Counted from the first letter of the stretch, positions 8,584-17,763 are shown. The stretch: 64,000 nt of DNA from Terrihalobacillus insolitus (GCF_028416575.1 NZ_JAMQKB010000004.1:96176-160175), one strand, 5' to 3'. The notes: generated by a model from the sequence alone, not told the origin. Numbers and translations are program-made.

Positions 8584-9486
8584 CTATTCTTGATAAATCA
8601 GTTGTGTGATCATACCACCAGGTGTGTGCCCATTGTTGGATTCGTGAAAAGTTTTGGTACCATTAATTGGCCACTTACCAGGATTGTTTGCGATTACTTC
8701 TACATCTATACGTTTCCCTGATGCTAAACTAATCGTATCGTCCATCATTCCCGTTCTTGTAAAACCGTCCACTTCTACTACGTTAAAATCGTGTCCGTGT
8801 GTATGCATGGAATGGCTAGAACTTGATTTGTTAATAAAACGAAGTCTTAATCTCTCCCCAAATGCAGTGTGTAAAGGGGATGTTTCTGGAAAACATTTCC
8901 CGTTTATCGTAAAGTAATTAGGTTTTGTACCGTATTTAATCGGCTTGTATGTCCCTGGAAAAACCTTTCCTAATTCAGGTTGTTCAATTTCCCATTGTTG
9001 TACGATCATTGTGTAATCGCGATCTGGCAACAGTACTGGATGTGTGTACAAGTTGTTGGGAAGTACAATAAAAGCACCCACCAAACCTAAATTCTCCTGA
9101 AAGTTCTGTGTGGAGTGGTAAAAGAAAGTACCAGCTTGCCATGCTTGGAATTTATAGGTGTATGATTCGCCAGGGTTAATTTTAGGAGTTGGTTCAATCG
9201 GTGGCCGCCCATCTTGCGTGTTAGGCTTGGCTAGTCCGTGAACGTGTAAGCTTGTTGGCTCTTGTGTCCGATTTTCCACTTCCAATTCTACCCATTCACC
9301 TTGTTTCACTACAATCATTGGACCTGGTGTAGAACCATTGTAACCAAGTGCATCAAGGGTGATCTCGGGTAGGATATTGTGCGCAATGGGTTCTGCAATT
9401 AATTTAAATTGACGCAAATTTTCTCGTTGTTGATACGTTGCAATTGTTCCGTCGGTAATAAAAAGGTTGCTTTCCCAATTATTCAT
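8584..9486 (-). CDS. Two-domain multicopper-oxidase-fold protein lacking key copper ligands
   Basis: This 300-residue protein has two cupredoxin domains of the laccase type (about residues 45-145 and 190-298). Counting from ATG 9486, chosen because GGAGG precedes it by eight bases, the first site HVHG (His81, His83) and the third, HSMHTHGH (His225-His232), are intact. The second site reads FYHST (His124, then Thr where laccases have His). The final HCHxxxH motif reads HESNNGH (281-287), so the type 1 Cys and one type 3 His are missing at exact spacing. It has no export signal. Normal laccase chemistry seems impossible. It may be a mononuclear copper protein, a binding protein or a structural coat component. 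Confidence 0.75.
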   Translation of the reverse strand: MNNWESNLFITDGTIATYQQRENLRQFKLIAEPIAHNILPEITLDALGYNGSTPGPMIVVKQGEWVELEVENRTQEPTSLHVHGLAKPNTQDGRPPIEPTPKINPGESYTYKFQAWQAGTFFYHSTQNFQENLGLVGAFIVLPNNLYTHPVLLPDRDYTMIVQQWEIEQPELGKVFPGTYKPIKYGTKPNYFTINGKCFPETSPLHTAFGERLRLRFINKSSSSHSMHTHGHDFNVVEVDGFTRTGMMDDTISLASGKRIDVEVIANNPGKWPINGTKTFHESNNGHTPGGMITQLIYQE

Positions 9487-9608
9487 GTCGCGAACCTCCA
9501 CTTTTGATTTTTGTATCTAAACTTCCGCAATCCATTTTCAATCAGATTGGGATTTCATTAAGCCCACTGATAACAGTATTCCCTATGGATTGATTTTTAC
9601 TAAAATTT

Positions 9609-9736
9609 ATCTTTAAATGGTTTTAAGGTTTTAGACCCCCACCTCTAAGCGAAGCGTAGGTGGGAATTTCCAATCAGGTGGAGTCGAGACTCCATCTGAT
9701 TCCCCGATGTTTCAGCTTGCTGAAACGAGTTCGCTT
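9609..9736 (-). repeat. Dispersed hairpin-rich element, copy 1
   Basis: It shares long identical blocks with 11249-11338. Three consecutive hairpins are visible: CCCACCT...AGGTGGG, TCAGGTGGAGT...ACTCCATCTGA and GTTTCAGC...GCTGAAAC. Copy 2 lacks the middle hairpin. On the minus strand each copy sits directly 3' of a gene stop. The layout recalls the right end/guide-RNA portion of an IS200/IS605 (TnpB) element without its genes; that identification is inference. Confidence 0.7.
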
Positions 9737-9780
9737 TGTGACGGGAATATCACTATATTTACCACCTATGACGAGTTTTA

Positions 9781-10272
9781 TTAATTATCGGGAAACTTAA
9801 CACCGATTCCTAAAGCATTATGATTCCAAAGAATGTCTTGAATACTTTCTACGTTAGCTTGATTACACTTAATCGTAAGAATTACCTCTGTTTTGCTCTC
9901 TGTTATATTGGTTTTTTTTCTTTTTAGATAGAGATACTTAGTAAAAGTACCGATCCCAAACCCTAGTAATAAACCAATAAATGCTAAGAATATCGGACCA
10001 ATAGGTAAGATGTATCCATAAATAACCCCTAATAGCATTAAAATCATCCCCAATATAAAACCAAGGTCAACAACGCTAACACCATCTGAATGATGGATCG
10101 TATCAAATAGTCCTTTCTTTTGTTCCCTTTTTTTGTCTAACGGGATTGCAACAATATGTTTTTTTGGAATGCCATTCTCCTCTAGTTTCAAAAGTAATAA
10201 TTCCAGTTTAGTTGAATATTCAAAAGAAGAAACGATGTGTAGAATTTCACTTTCATCACTTGTAGAGTTCAT
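9781..10272 (-). CDS. Small membrane protein with split alpha/beta halves
   Basis: This 163-residue protein is not recognised as a named family. Residues 8-45 (ILHIVSSFEYSTKLELLLLK...) and 128-158 (EVILTIKCNQANVESIQDIL) look like the two halves of a small alpha/beta, YflT- or ACT-like domain. Between them are two adjacent hydrophobic helices (about 66-112) that would form a membrane hairpin. It starts inside the end of the upstream gene (17-base overlap), so both are translated from one mRNA. The partner is also a membrane protein, suggesting a joint but unknown function. Confidence 0.65.
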   Translation of the reverse strand: MNSTSDESEILHIVSSFEYSTKLELLLLKLEENGIPKKHIVAIPLDKKREQKKGLFDTIHHSDGVSVVDLGFILGMILMLLGVIYGYILPIGPIFLAFIGLLLGFGIGTFTKYLYLKRKKTNITESKTEVILTIKCNQANVESIQDILWNHNALGIGVKFPDN

Positions 10273-11059
10273 TTAAATCGCCTTCTTGGTATCGTTGAAC
10301 AAGAAACATTGCTTTTTCTTTCTCAAATAATTTATTATTTTCAATAGCCAACGTGTACGAATAATACATGGAGAAACAGTAAATGGATGGGATAAATAAA
10401 ATCCATTGCGGAGGTACGATGTCTTTGGTTACGGATATTTCTCCAACCATAGAATGAAAAACGCCCTCATAGATATTTGAACAAAAAATGACGACCAGCC
10501 ACCAAGATAGACTGACAAGAAAATATGGTAATTTATGCAAATAAAATTCGCCTAAGCCTGGGCCAAAACTGGACCAAATACAGGCAAGAATGGGTTCCTT
10601 CTTTTCTAATATGTTAATTTCTAATGGCGAAAATTGGAAAGTGGAGATGTATCCTTTTTCTTTATTAGCAAGTTCATAAACCTTATTATTTTCAATAGAC
10701 CTTCTATAACAGTCCCACATTGAAAATGCATAGACAAGCACGTATAGAAACGTCCAATTGACATGTAAGATCGATTTTGATTTCGTTATTTCTCCAATCA
10801 TGGAATAATATATGGCTTCATTAACATGACCGAGATTATTGACTAAGTATTCAAAAGCAATAAGTAAAAATCCCCAAAAATAATGGTTGATGATGAGGTG
10901 TCCAAAACCAGGAAAGGCCATAGACCACCAAACTACGATCCAAGGATTAGTACGATGTAAAACATTACCTGCGTAACTATTGCTACTAAAAATCCACCTT
11001 CTTTGAGGTAGGTGCACTTGTTCATTTAATGTGGAAAGTTTTTGTTTCAATCCATTCAC
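10256..11059 (-). CDS. Polytopic membrane protein with internal duplication
   Basis: This 267-residue hypothetical protein is built from two tandem homologous halves. Compare NPWIVVWWSMAFPGFGH with EPILACIWSSFGPGLGE, and AIYYSMIGEITKSK with GVFHSMVGEISVTK. Both halves end in similar strings (SIENNKVYE and AIENNKLFE). Each half has about three hydrophobic segments. No known domain is recognised. It lies upstream of and overlaps the 163-residue membrane protein gene. The duplication and the repeated (S)M(I/V)GEI motif suggest a symmetrical pore or scaffold, which is speculative. Confidence 0.65.
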   Translation of the reverse strand: MNGLKQKLSTLNEQVHLPQRRWIFSSNSYAGNVLHRTNPWIVVWWSMAFPGFGHLIINHYFWGFLLIAFEYLVNNLGHVNEAIYYSMIGEITKSKSILHVNWTFLYVLVYAFSMWDCYRRSIENNKVYELANKEKGYISTFQFSPLEINILEKKEPILACIWSSFGPGLGEFYLHKLPYFLVSLSWWLVVIFCSNIYEGVFHSMVGEISVTKDIVPPQWILFIPSIYCFSMYYSYTLAIENNKLFEKEKAMFLVQRYQEGDLNELYK

Positions 11060-11181
11060 CTTTCTTCACAACTTGACCTCTACAACTATTTTCCCTCTTA
11101 ATTAGGAGTTTATTTACATGTATCTAAAAATTTGGATGGTAAATATAGACTAAAGTGATATGATATGCTTTTGAGGAAAAT

Positions 11182-11223
11182 AAAAAAATGCCTGTTATCC
11201 ATTTTGTACTACTGGATACAGGC
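11182..11223 (-). terminator. Terminator of yutJ
   Basis: On the minus strand a stem GCCTGTATCCA/TGGATAACAGGC (one bulge) is followed by seven Ts. It lies about 115 bases after the yutJ stop, beyond the repeat element at 11249-11338, which is therefore transcribed in the yutJ 3' UTR. Confidence 0.8.
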
Positions 11224-11248
11224 TATCGTCTTTCTATTCTTGTTTTTG

Positions 11249-11338
11249 ATCTTTAAATGGTTTTAGGGTTTTAGACCGCTATAAGCGAAGCGTAGGTGGG
11301 ATTCCCCGATGTTTCAGCTTGCTGAAACGAGTTCGCTT
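11249..11338 (-). repeat. Dispersed hairpin-rich element, copy 2 (internally deleted)
   Basis: It matches the ends of copy 1 (9609-9736) but lacks the middle hairpin, and the left arm of the first hairpin is degraded (ACCGCTATAAGCG in place of ACCCCCACCTCTAAGCG). It abuts the yutJ stop codon at 11340. Confidence 0.7.
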
Positions 11339-11339
11339 G

Positions 11340-12401
11340 TTAATGACGTTTATTTAACCACAGAACCCCAGATTTTGCTAAGCGGGGAAGGAATCCGGTG
11401 AATGGTAACTTAAACATATTACCAAAGCCATCTGATTTCCCTAGTGAGCCAAGTGCACCTTTTAGTTTTAGTTCTTTTGGTATTTCTGGTTCCTTATTAT
11501 TTAATACAGAGTTGAGTACCTCAGCAATTTGCTCAGCTTGCTGTATGGCCAGTTGAGCGCTCGGCGAGTGTTTTGAAGAGGCGCTGTCACCTACAACATA
11601 GACGTTTGGTTGCTCAGGAACTTGATAATAGTCGTTCAGTTTGATTTTATCTTGCTCATCTTTTTCAAATGGTAATGATCTGACTAAGTAGTGTGGGCGT
11701 ACTCCAGCAGTCCAAATCGTTACATCGTTTGGAAAGCATGCGCCATTGTTACACACTGCATCTTTTTCAACATAATCAACGTTCGCGTTGTGCAAAACTT
11801 CAACATCATTGGCAGCAAACCAGTCCTCCACATACTCTTGAATTTTGGAATCAAAGGCACTAAGTACACGATCCCCTCGATCCAATAACCTTATGTTCAA
11901 GTCTTGTCTGCTTTCTCTTATTTCAGAAGCTACTTCAATACCACTTAATCCTGCTCCCACTACAGCGACTTTTCCATACGCCCTTAAATTACCAATGGCT
12001 AAACTTGCATGTCTTGCTTTTGCAATGCTTTGAACGCTATGTGTGTATTCTTTTGCTCCTTCGATTCCATGATAGTTATCTTCACATCCTAGACCGATCA
12101 CCAAATAATCATACGTTATCGGCTCATTTGAATCCTTTAGCCAAATTTGTTCATTTTCCGTATCAATTTGAATAATCTCGCCAAATGCGTAATCCACTTG
12201 TTCGTATGTTGGAAATTGCGTGCGTACATCTTTGTCAGATGTTGTTCCAGCTGCTATCGAATAAAATTCTGTTTTCAAGGAATGGTACGGATTTCGATCT
12301 ACCAACGTAATACGTGTATCCAGTGATAAATCGGAATCCAATAATTTTTGGAGTATTTTAAATCCACCATAACCACCACCGAGTATGACTAATTTTTTCA
12401 T
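11340..12401 (-). CDS. yutJ: NADH dehydrogenase-like FAD oxidoreductase YutJ
   Basis: This 353-residue pyridine nucleotide-disulfide oxidoreductase is of the type II NADH dehydrogenase class. The N-terminal FAD-binding Rossmann motif is GGGYGG (residues 8-13), the NAD-binding motif is VGAGLSGIEVASE near 150, and the second FAD motif VYVVGDSAS near 268. Length and sequence, including the DRNPYHSLKTEFY segment and the C-terminal KLKGALGSLGK, match B. subtilis YutJ and not the longer Ndh/YumB. YutJ's electron acceptor is not established. It is monocistronic, with its terminator at 11182-11223. Confidence 0.8.
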   Translation of the reverse strand: MKKLVILGGGYGGFKILQKLLDSDLSLDTRITLVDRNPYHSLKTEFYSIAAGTTSDKDVRTQFPTYEQVDYAFGEIIQIDTENEQIWLKDSNEPITYDYLVIGLGCEDNYHGIEGAKEYTHSVQSIAKARHASLAIGNLRAYGKVAVVGAGLSGIEVASEIRESRQDLNIRLLDRGDRVLSAFDSKIQEYVEDWFAANDVEVLHNANVDYVEKDAVCNNGACFPNDVTIWTAGVRPHYLVRSLPFEKDEQDKIKLNDYYQVPEQPNVYVVGDSASSKHSPSAQLAIQQAEQIAEVLNSVLNNKEPEIPKELKLKGALGSLGKSDGFGNMFKLPFTGFLPRLAKSGVLWLNKRH

Positions 12402-12738
12402 AAAATAGACACCTTACCTTTTTAAGTAATCAGTTTGTGTATGACAAAAGCTGCCAATTGGATAATGTGTTAACCGTCTTCAACAGTCAAAACTTACTGT
12501 TTCATTCCACTTTACAGACTACCAAAAAAGAAACGGAAAGTATAGAAAATATCGGTTGATCCATTTATTTTTTGTTGAGGTTGTATCAGTTTTTGTTAGG
12601 TATCAATAGTGAGATTGGAGGAAGGAACAGTTTAGGAACCTAATTTTTGCAGAATTTCAGGGATATAGGTGGCTAATTGGAGAGAAAGCTGACCATGGTT
12701 GACGGTCAGCTTTCTAGAAATGCAGTTGATCAAAACGA
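12402..12738. other. Intergenic region with one strong hairpin
   Basis: No gene is seen. A 12-bp perfect stem AGAAAGCTGACC/GGTCAGCTTTCT lies at 12683-12715, 23 bases past the namZ stop, and probably ends the amiE-nagZ-namZ transcript although no clear T-run follows. The rest is AT-rich and contains the yutJ promoter region. Confidence 0.6.
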
Positions 12739-14037
12739 TTATTCATTTTTAGATTGGTTGTTTAATGCCTTTCCATATAGTAAGTAATCTTCCCTAATTT
12801 CCTTGAATTCGTCTAGTTCTGGCTGCCATTTGCTCTCAATTTCATCAATTGACGTACCTCGTTTAATTTCATCACGAATCCAGCCATTTCCGACAAGCAG
12901 GTCAAAGAACGATACGCCGTTACTGTTTTCGGCTCTGAATTTGAAGTCCTCAGGATAAAGGTCATAAATCGTTTTTACAATCGAAAGCCCTGTTTTAACC
13001 GGCTGATAGGCTTCCGTATTTGTTAAGTGAATTTGAATTCCATTTGACAGTGTTCCATTATACTTTGAAGATAATGGTGTAAAGGAAGACGATCTAAAGG
13101 TAACACCTGGAAGATCGAGTGCGTTTAGCTCATCAGCAAGCTCTGTACTATTAATGAATGGTGCACCGATTAGTTCGAATGGTTTTGTTGTTCCACGACC
13201 TTCTGAAACGTTTGTTCCTTCAATCCATGCGGCCCCCGGGTACACATAGGCAGTGTCCAACGTTGGCATATTAGGGGAAGGAAGAACCCAGTCAAGAGAA
13301 GTATCCGTATAATCCATGGAACGATCCCAACCATCCATTTTCACAACGGATAGATCTGCACCAATGGCATATTCTGTGTTAAATAGCTTTGCTATCTCAC
13401 CAACCGTCATACCATGTTGTAATGGAATTGGGTACATACCAACAAAGGAGGAATAGTCAGGATCAAGAACAGGGCCTGCTACTTTATCCCCACCAATCGG
13501 ATTTGGCCGATCTAGGACAACAAATTTAATATCATTTTCGGCGGCAGCTTCCATTGCATAAGCCATTGTATAGATGTAAGTGTAGAATCGCGTGCCAACA
13601 TCTTGGATATCAAACAGAAGTACGTCTACTCCCTCTAGCATTTCTGGTGTTGGTTTTCTTGTATCTCCATATAAACTGTAGACTGGGAGCCCTGTTTCTT
13701 CATCTGTATAAAAATCAATGTCGTCACCTGCTTGGGCGCTGCCACGAACGCCGTGTTCAGGCCCGTATAAAGAAACAAGATTTACATCTGAATTATTTGC
13801 AAGCAGATCAACAATACTGTTTAAATCTTGATCAACGCCAGTAGGGTTTGTAATAAGACCAACATTTTTTCCTTTTATGAGATCAATTTGGTCCTCTAGT
13901 AATACTTCGACACCAAGTTTGAATTTAGACTTTTGATCCTTTTCGCTTGCATTAGGGTTGTGATCAGCTAGGGCTACGGAAAGCGATGAAAATAATAAAA
14001 TAGCTGTCATGATTAAAACGTACCACTTTTTTTTCAT
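12739..14037 (-). CDS. namZ: Exo-beta-N-acetylmuramidase NamZ
   Basis: This 432-residue DUF1343 (GH171) protein is homologous to B. subtilis NamZ (YbbC), which removes terminal MurNAc from the non-reducing ends of peptidoglycan fragments outside the cell. A signal peptide covers residues 1-24 (KKKWYVLIMTAILLF...ALA). Conserved stretches include GLITNPTGVD, LYGPEHGVRG and VLDRPNPIGG. It is the last gene of the three-gene minus-strand operon amiE-nagZ-namZ, 98 bases after nagZ. It would act with NagZ and AmiE to break muropeptides into free amino sugars and peptides. Confidence 0.9.
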   Translation of the reverse strand: MKKKWYVLIMTAILLFSSLSVALADHNPNASEKDQKSKFKLGVEVLLEDQIDLIKGKNVGLITNPTGVDQDLNSIVDLLANNSDVNLVSLYGPEHGVRGSAQAGDDIDFYTDEETGLPVYSLYGDTRKPTPEMLEGVDVLLFDIQDVGTRFYTYIYTMAYAMEAAAENDIKFVVLDRPNPIGGDKVAGPVLDPDYSSFVGMYPIPLQHGMTVGEIAKLFNTEYAIGADLSVVKMDGWDRSMDYTDTSLDWVLPSPNMPTLDTAYVYPGAAWIEGTNVSEGRGTTKPFELIGAPFINSTELADELNALDLPGVTFRSSSFTPLSSKYNGTLSNGIQIHLTNTEAYQPVKTGLSIVKTIYDLYPEDFKFRAENSNGVSFFDLLVGNGWIRDEIKRGTSIDEIESKWQPELDEFKEIREDYLLYGKALNNQSKNE

Positions 14038-14134
14038 GTAAATCTCCTCCTGAAAATTTGGATTGGAAATATTTGGTTGTTTCTTTAGTGAAAGGCTGAC
14101 TCACAATGAAAGTAAGCCAACCTTTTTTCATAGA

Positions 14135-15916
14135 TTAATAGCTTTTTCCATATCCAAAATCATATAGATTTGGTATGGTTACAGGAAGCTTTCCAGATGG
14201 ATTCACTTCACCTGTTACAACTCGTGATAGCGCTTCAATCGAGACATCTTGGTAACCGTACGTAGCCAAATAACTGTCCACTTCAGGGAATACCATTAGA
14301 TCATATGGATTCCTAATTGCAGAAACAATGACAGGTTTTCCTGTATCCAATAACGCATTAACTAGTTTTTGCTGAGAGTTATTTGTATTTGCTGAATAGG
14401 TTGTCACGATGATTTTATCTGCGCCTTGGGATTGTTCAACTGCTGCATTAATTTGCGCGTCCGTTGGCCATGTATTTGTCTTGTAAGAGGTTGACTTTAA
14501 CCCTTCATTGTTTAATAGATCGGACAACAATGTAGGTTTCGCACTTGATGGTCCAGTTACTAGTAAATTTTGTGATTCGTCGTTAATTGGAAGGACGTTG
14601 TTTTCATTTTTTACGAGTGTAATACTTTTATTTGCAATTTCCTGTGCTAACGCAAGATTTTCCTCTGTACCTATCGATTGGGTGGCACTAGCATCTGTAA
14701 ATGGATCTTCGAAAAGCCCTCTTTTCATTTTTACCTTTAAAATACGGTATACAGATTCATCTAGCCTTTTTTCACTTACTTCACCATTTTTCACTGCTTC
14801 TAGCATTGCATTATAAGCAAGGTCCACATCAGGTGGGTTTAATAAAATATCTGCCCCAGCTTTGAATGCCTCAACTGGAACACGTTCGGGCTCCATAACA
14901 TTCGCCCCTGACATGCCTAGACTGTCTGTAATAATCAACCCATCAAAACCAAGCTGCTCACGTAGCACGCCGGTAAGTATTGGTTTTGAGAGTGTTGCTG
15001 GTAATCCAGAATTATCGAAAGCAGGAACAACGATATGGGCAGTCATGATGGAATCAATTCCTGCATCGATAGCAGCCTTAAATGGCTTTAAATCAATATT
15101 ATTTAATGTTTCAAGGTCATGATTGATTTGTGGTAGTCCATAATGTGAATCAACATCTGTATCGCCATGTCCTGGGAAGTGCTTTGCAGTTGCACTGACA
15201 TTTTGATCTTGGTATGCGTTAACTTGTGCAACAGTCATGTCTGAAACTAACTGTGGATCTTCACCAAAGGAACGAACTCCAATCACGGGGTTGGCAGGGT
15301 TCATGTTGACGTCGGCAACAGGAGCAAAGTTCATGTTAATACCAAGGCTCTTTAATTCGGTTCCTAAAACTCCAGCAGATTTACTAGCGTATTCTGTTGA
15401 CCGTGTTGCGCCAAGAGCCATGTTACCAGGAAAAACTGTACCTGGAGTCGTTACCCTTTGGACAATTCCGCCTTCTTGATCTGTTGAAACAAATAAAGGG
15501 ATTGGCATCCGCTGATCCATGGCAATGTCTTGTAATCCGTTAGATAGATCATTTACTTGTGTTGCATCAAGAGGAGTACCAATATTTTGTGTCCAATTAA
15601 AATAAATCACGCCTCCGATTTTGTATTTTTCGATGACATCTTTGAAGTTTTTACCACCTCGATTTTGACTAATATTCACATTTTCATAGTTTTCATCTGT
15701 CGGGTTTTTACCATACACATGAACAATGAATAATTGTCCGATTTTTTCTTCGAGTGTCATGTTTTCGATTTTACTCTGAATCCAACCTCTTTTTGCTTCC
15801 CCGTCTTTCCAGCCTGGTTTTGTAGGATCATCCCATCCTGCAAGCGCATACATTGGAAGGCTTAACAAAAATACGGTTGCGACAATTAACATAGTAAACA
15901 ATCGGCTTTTTCGCAT
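14135..15916 (-). CDS. nagZ: Secreted beta-N-acetylglucosaminidase NagZ (GH3)
   Basis: This 593-residue enzyme has a signal peptide (residues 1-26, ending YALAG), a GH3 barrel (about 50-400) and a C-terminal GH3 domain. The NagZ hallmark loop KHFPGHGDTDVDSH carries the Asp-His dyad, and the nucleophile Asp lies in IITDSLGMSGA. It removes GlcNAc from muropeptides, in bacilli extracellularly. It sits 68 bases downstream of amiE and 98 bases upstream of namZ on the same strand. It is slightly shorter than B. subtilis NagZ. Confidence 0.92.
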   Translation of the reverse strand: MRKSRLFTMLIVATVFLLSLPMYALAGWDDPTKPGWKDGEAKRGWIQSKIENMTLEEKIGQLFIVHVYGKNPTDENYENVNISQNRGGKNFKDVIEKYKIGGVIYFNWTQNIGTPLDATQVNDLSNGLQDIAMDQRMPIPLFVSTDQEGGIVQRVTTPGTVFPGNMALGATRSTEYASKSAGVLGTELKSLGINMNFAPVADVNMNPANPVIGVRSFGEDPQLVSDMTVAQVNAYQDQNVSATAKHFPGHGDTDVDSHYGLPQINHDLETLNNIDLKPFKAAIDAGIDSIMTAHIVVPAFDNSGLPATLSKPILTGVLREQLGFDGLIITDSLGMSGANVMEPERVPVEAFKAGADILLNPPDVDLAYNAMLEAVKNGEVSEKRLDESVYRILKVKMKRGLFEDPFTDASATQSIGTEENLALAQEIANKSITLVKNENNVLPINDESQNLLVTGPSSAKPTLLSDLLNNEGLKSTSYKTNTWPTDAQINAAVEQSQGADKIIVTTYSANTNNSQQKLVNALLDTGKPVIVSAIRNPYDLMVFPEVDSYLATYGYQDVSIEALSRVVTGEVNPSGKLPVTIPNLYDFGYGKSY

Positions 15917-15983
15917 GCGTTTTTCCCTCCTTTAAGTGAAATGTTATGGATTAAACTGGCTGATTTAATATTTTGAACATCCT

Positions 15984-17687
15984 CTAATAGTCTCTTTCTA
16001 TCCAAAAATCACTTCCCCATTTAATTGGAATTTCGTTTCCGTTCTTGGTAGTTAGTTTTATGTTGTTCACATACCATCCTCTACCGTTTATTAAATTATC
16101 TGTTCGATAGTTAAAGCGAATATAAGTGGTGTTTTTCGGTAAATTTACGGTTTTAATGAGCCACTTCTCACTATTTCCTGTCATTTTATCACCGATAGGT
16201 TCCCAATTCGTACCATCCTCTGAGACTTCGATTACTCCATAATCATTTATTAGTTCTGTTCGGAACCAAGTATTAAACGTAAGTGTTGCTTCCTCATTTA
16301 GATTGACATTTGTAATTAGGGTAGCATCTCTGTTATTTCCATAACCAGAGAACCATGCATCTCCTTTATCAGGGATAGCTACAGGAATTGCATCAGCAGT
16401 CAACTGTGCTACTTCTCTTCTAATTTCGTTGCTCGAAACGGTATTACGTGTTGGGTGGACACGATTCGTAAGTAGGATTGCTATTGTTGCATTGTTAGGA
16501 TTCACAACAATCGAGGTGCCAGTATATCCAGTATGTCCCATTGCCCCACTACCTGATAATGCGTCCATATACCATCCTTGATCAAGTTCCCAGCCAAGGC
16601 CATGTGTGTCGTCAGGAAACTGAGGGATTTGATTTTCTGCAAGAAGCTTGACCGTATCAGGCTCTAATACGCGAGTGCCGCCGTATTTACCTTCTTGCAA
16701 CATCATTTGTGCAAAGATAGCCAGATCTTTTGCGGTAGAAAATACACCTGCATGCCCAGCAACGCCATCAAGTGACCATGCATTTTCATCATGCACTTCT
16801 CCCCAAACAAGTCCCCTATCTGTCCATGGTTGATATTCGGTTGCCGCAATCCGCCCCTTTAAGTTTTCTGGGGGATTATACATTGTATCCGACATATCAA
16901 GTGGTTCTGTAATTGTATCTTTTACAAATGCATCAAGTCGTTTTCCAGACAATCGTTCTACTAGTATGCCAAGTGTAATCATATTAAGGTCACTATAGGA
17001 ATATGTTTCACCCGGTTCATTATCTAGAGGCTGGGACAAGACAATTTGCAACCGTTCTTCACGATTTTCTCCCATGGTATAAAGCGGAATCCATGGCTTG
17101 AATCCAGATGTATGTGTCATAAGTTGACGAATCGTAACATTTTCTTTTCCATTTTGTTCGAATTCAGGGATGTATTTAGCAACAGGGTCATCCAACTCAA
17201 ATGCGTTATCCTCATACAAAATCATTGCTGCTGTTGTTGTGAAAAGCTTGCTGACAGAGGCAAGATCAAAGATGGTATCTGTTTGCATGGTCATCGGTGA
17301 AGTCATTTCAGAAAATTGGTCATTCGTATAACGAGCGGCGTATCCGTATGCTTCTTGTTTGGCAATCGTTCCACGCCTGGCAATTAATACAACTGCTCCA
17401 GGCATTACTTTTTCGTTGATAGATTGTTCCACGACTGAATCGATTTTTCGTAGTGGTGAGGCTATCAACCCCGCGGCCATAGCAGAACCAGGATGTAAAA
17501 CAGAGGATGAGGGGCCAGGGTTTTCCCAGGAGAATGTTTGGTTGCTATTCCTAAGTTCGTTTTCACCTTGAATCGAAGACTGCGATTGGTTCTTTGAAAG
17601 ATCACCGGTAGCTCTACTTATCCCAGGAAAAGCAATAGACACAGTTAAAGCAGATACGATGGCTACTATTAAATTATTTTTTTGCAT
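15984..17687 (-). CDS. amiE: AmiE-like serine amidase (beta-lactamase fold) with extra C-terminal domain
   Basis: This 567-residue secreted protein is homologous to B. subtilis AmiE (YbbE), the N-acetylmuramyl-L-alanine amidase of the recycling set. A signal peptide spans residues 1-26. The penicillin-binding/beta-lactamase fold contains the nucleophile motif SVSK, the second motif YSD, and the HTG-like GHTGYTG. Around residue 440 the catalytic domain ends; the last ~125 residues contain beta-strand-rich, Trp/Tyr/Asn-rich sequence (NVNLNEEATLTFNTWF; YIRFNYRTDNLINGRGWYV), probably a carbohydrate- or wall-binding module. AGGAGG precedes the ATG. It is the first gene of the amiE-nagZ-namZ operon. 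Confidence 0.82.
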   Translation of the reverse strand: MQKNNLIVAIVSALTVSIAFPGISRATGDLSKNQSQSSIQGENELRNSNQTFSWENPGPSSSVLHPGSAMAAGLIASPLRKIDSVVEQSINEKVMPGAVVLIARRGTIAKQEAYGYAARYTNDQFSEMTSPMTMQTDTIFDLASVSKLFTTTAAMILYEDNAFELDDPVAKYIPEFEQNGKENVTIRQLMTHTSGFKPWIPLYTMGENREERLQIVLSQPLDNEPGETYSYSDLNMITLGILVERLSGKRLDAFVKDTITEPLDMSDTMYNPPENLKGRIAATEYQPWTDRGLVWGEVHDENAWSLDGVAGHAGVFSTAKDLAIFAQMMLQEGKYGGTRVLEPDTVKLLAENQIPQFPDDTHGLGWELDQGWYMDALSGSGAMGHTGYTGTSIVVNPNNATIAILLTNRVHPTRNTVSSNEIRREVAQLTADAIPVAIPDKGDAWFSGYGNNRDATLITNVNLNEEATLTFNTWFRTELINDYGVIEVSEDGTNWEPIGDKMTGNSEKWLIKTVNLPKNTTYIRFNYRTDNLINGRGWYVNNIKLTTKNGNEIPIKWGSDFWIERDY

Positions 17688-17747
17688 TTAAAACCTCCTA
17701 TTTAAAATTTTATTTTGATTCTACTTGAGAGTAACAGCAAAATATAT

Positions 17748-17763
17748 AGTTGTCTATACATCT
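17748..17763 (-). promoter_or_regulatory. NagR/GntR-like operator upstream of amiE
   Basis: Read on the minus strand the site is AGATGTATAGACAACT, close to the dre-type box (TGTATAGACAA) bound by NagR and related HutC-family regulators of amino-sugar genes. It lies about 60 bases upstream of amiE. No such regulator is encoded in the cluster. Confidence 0.4.
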
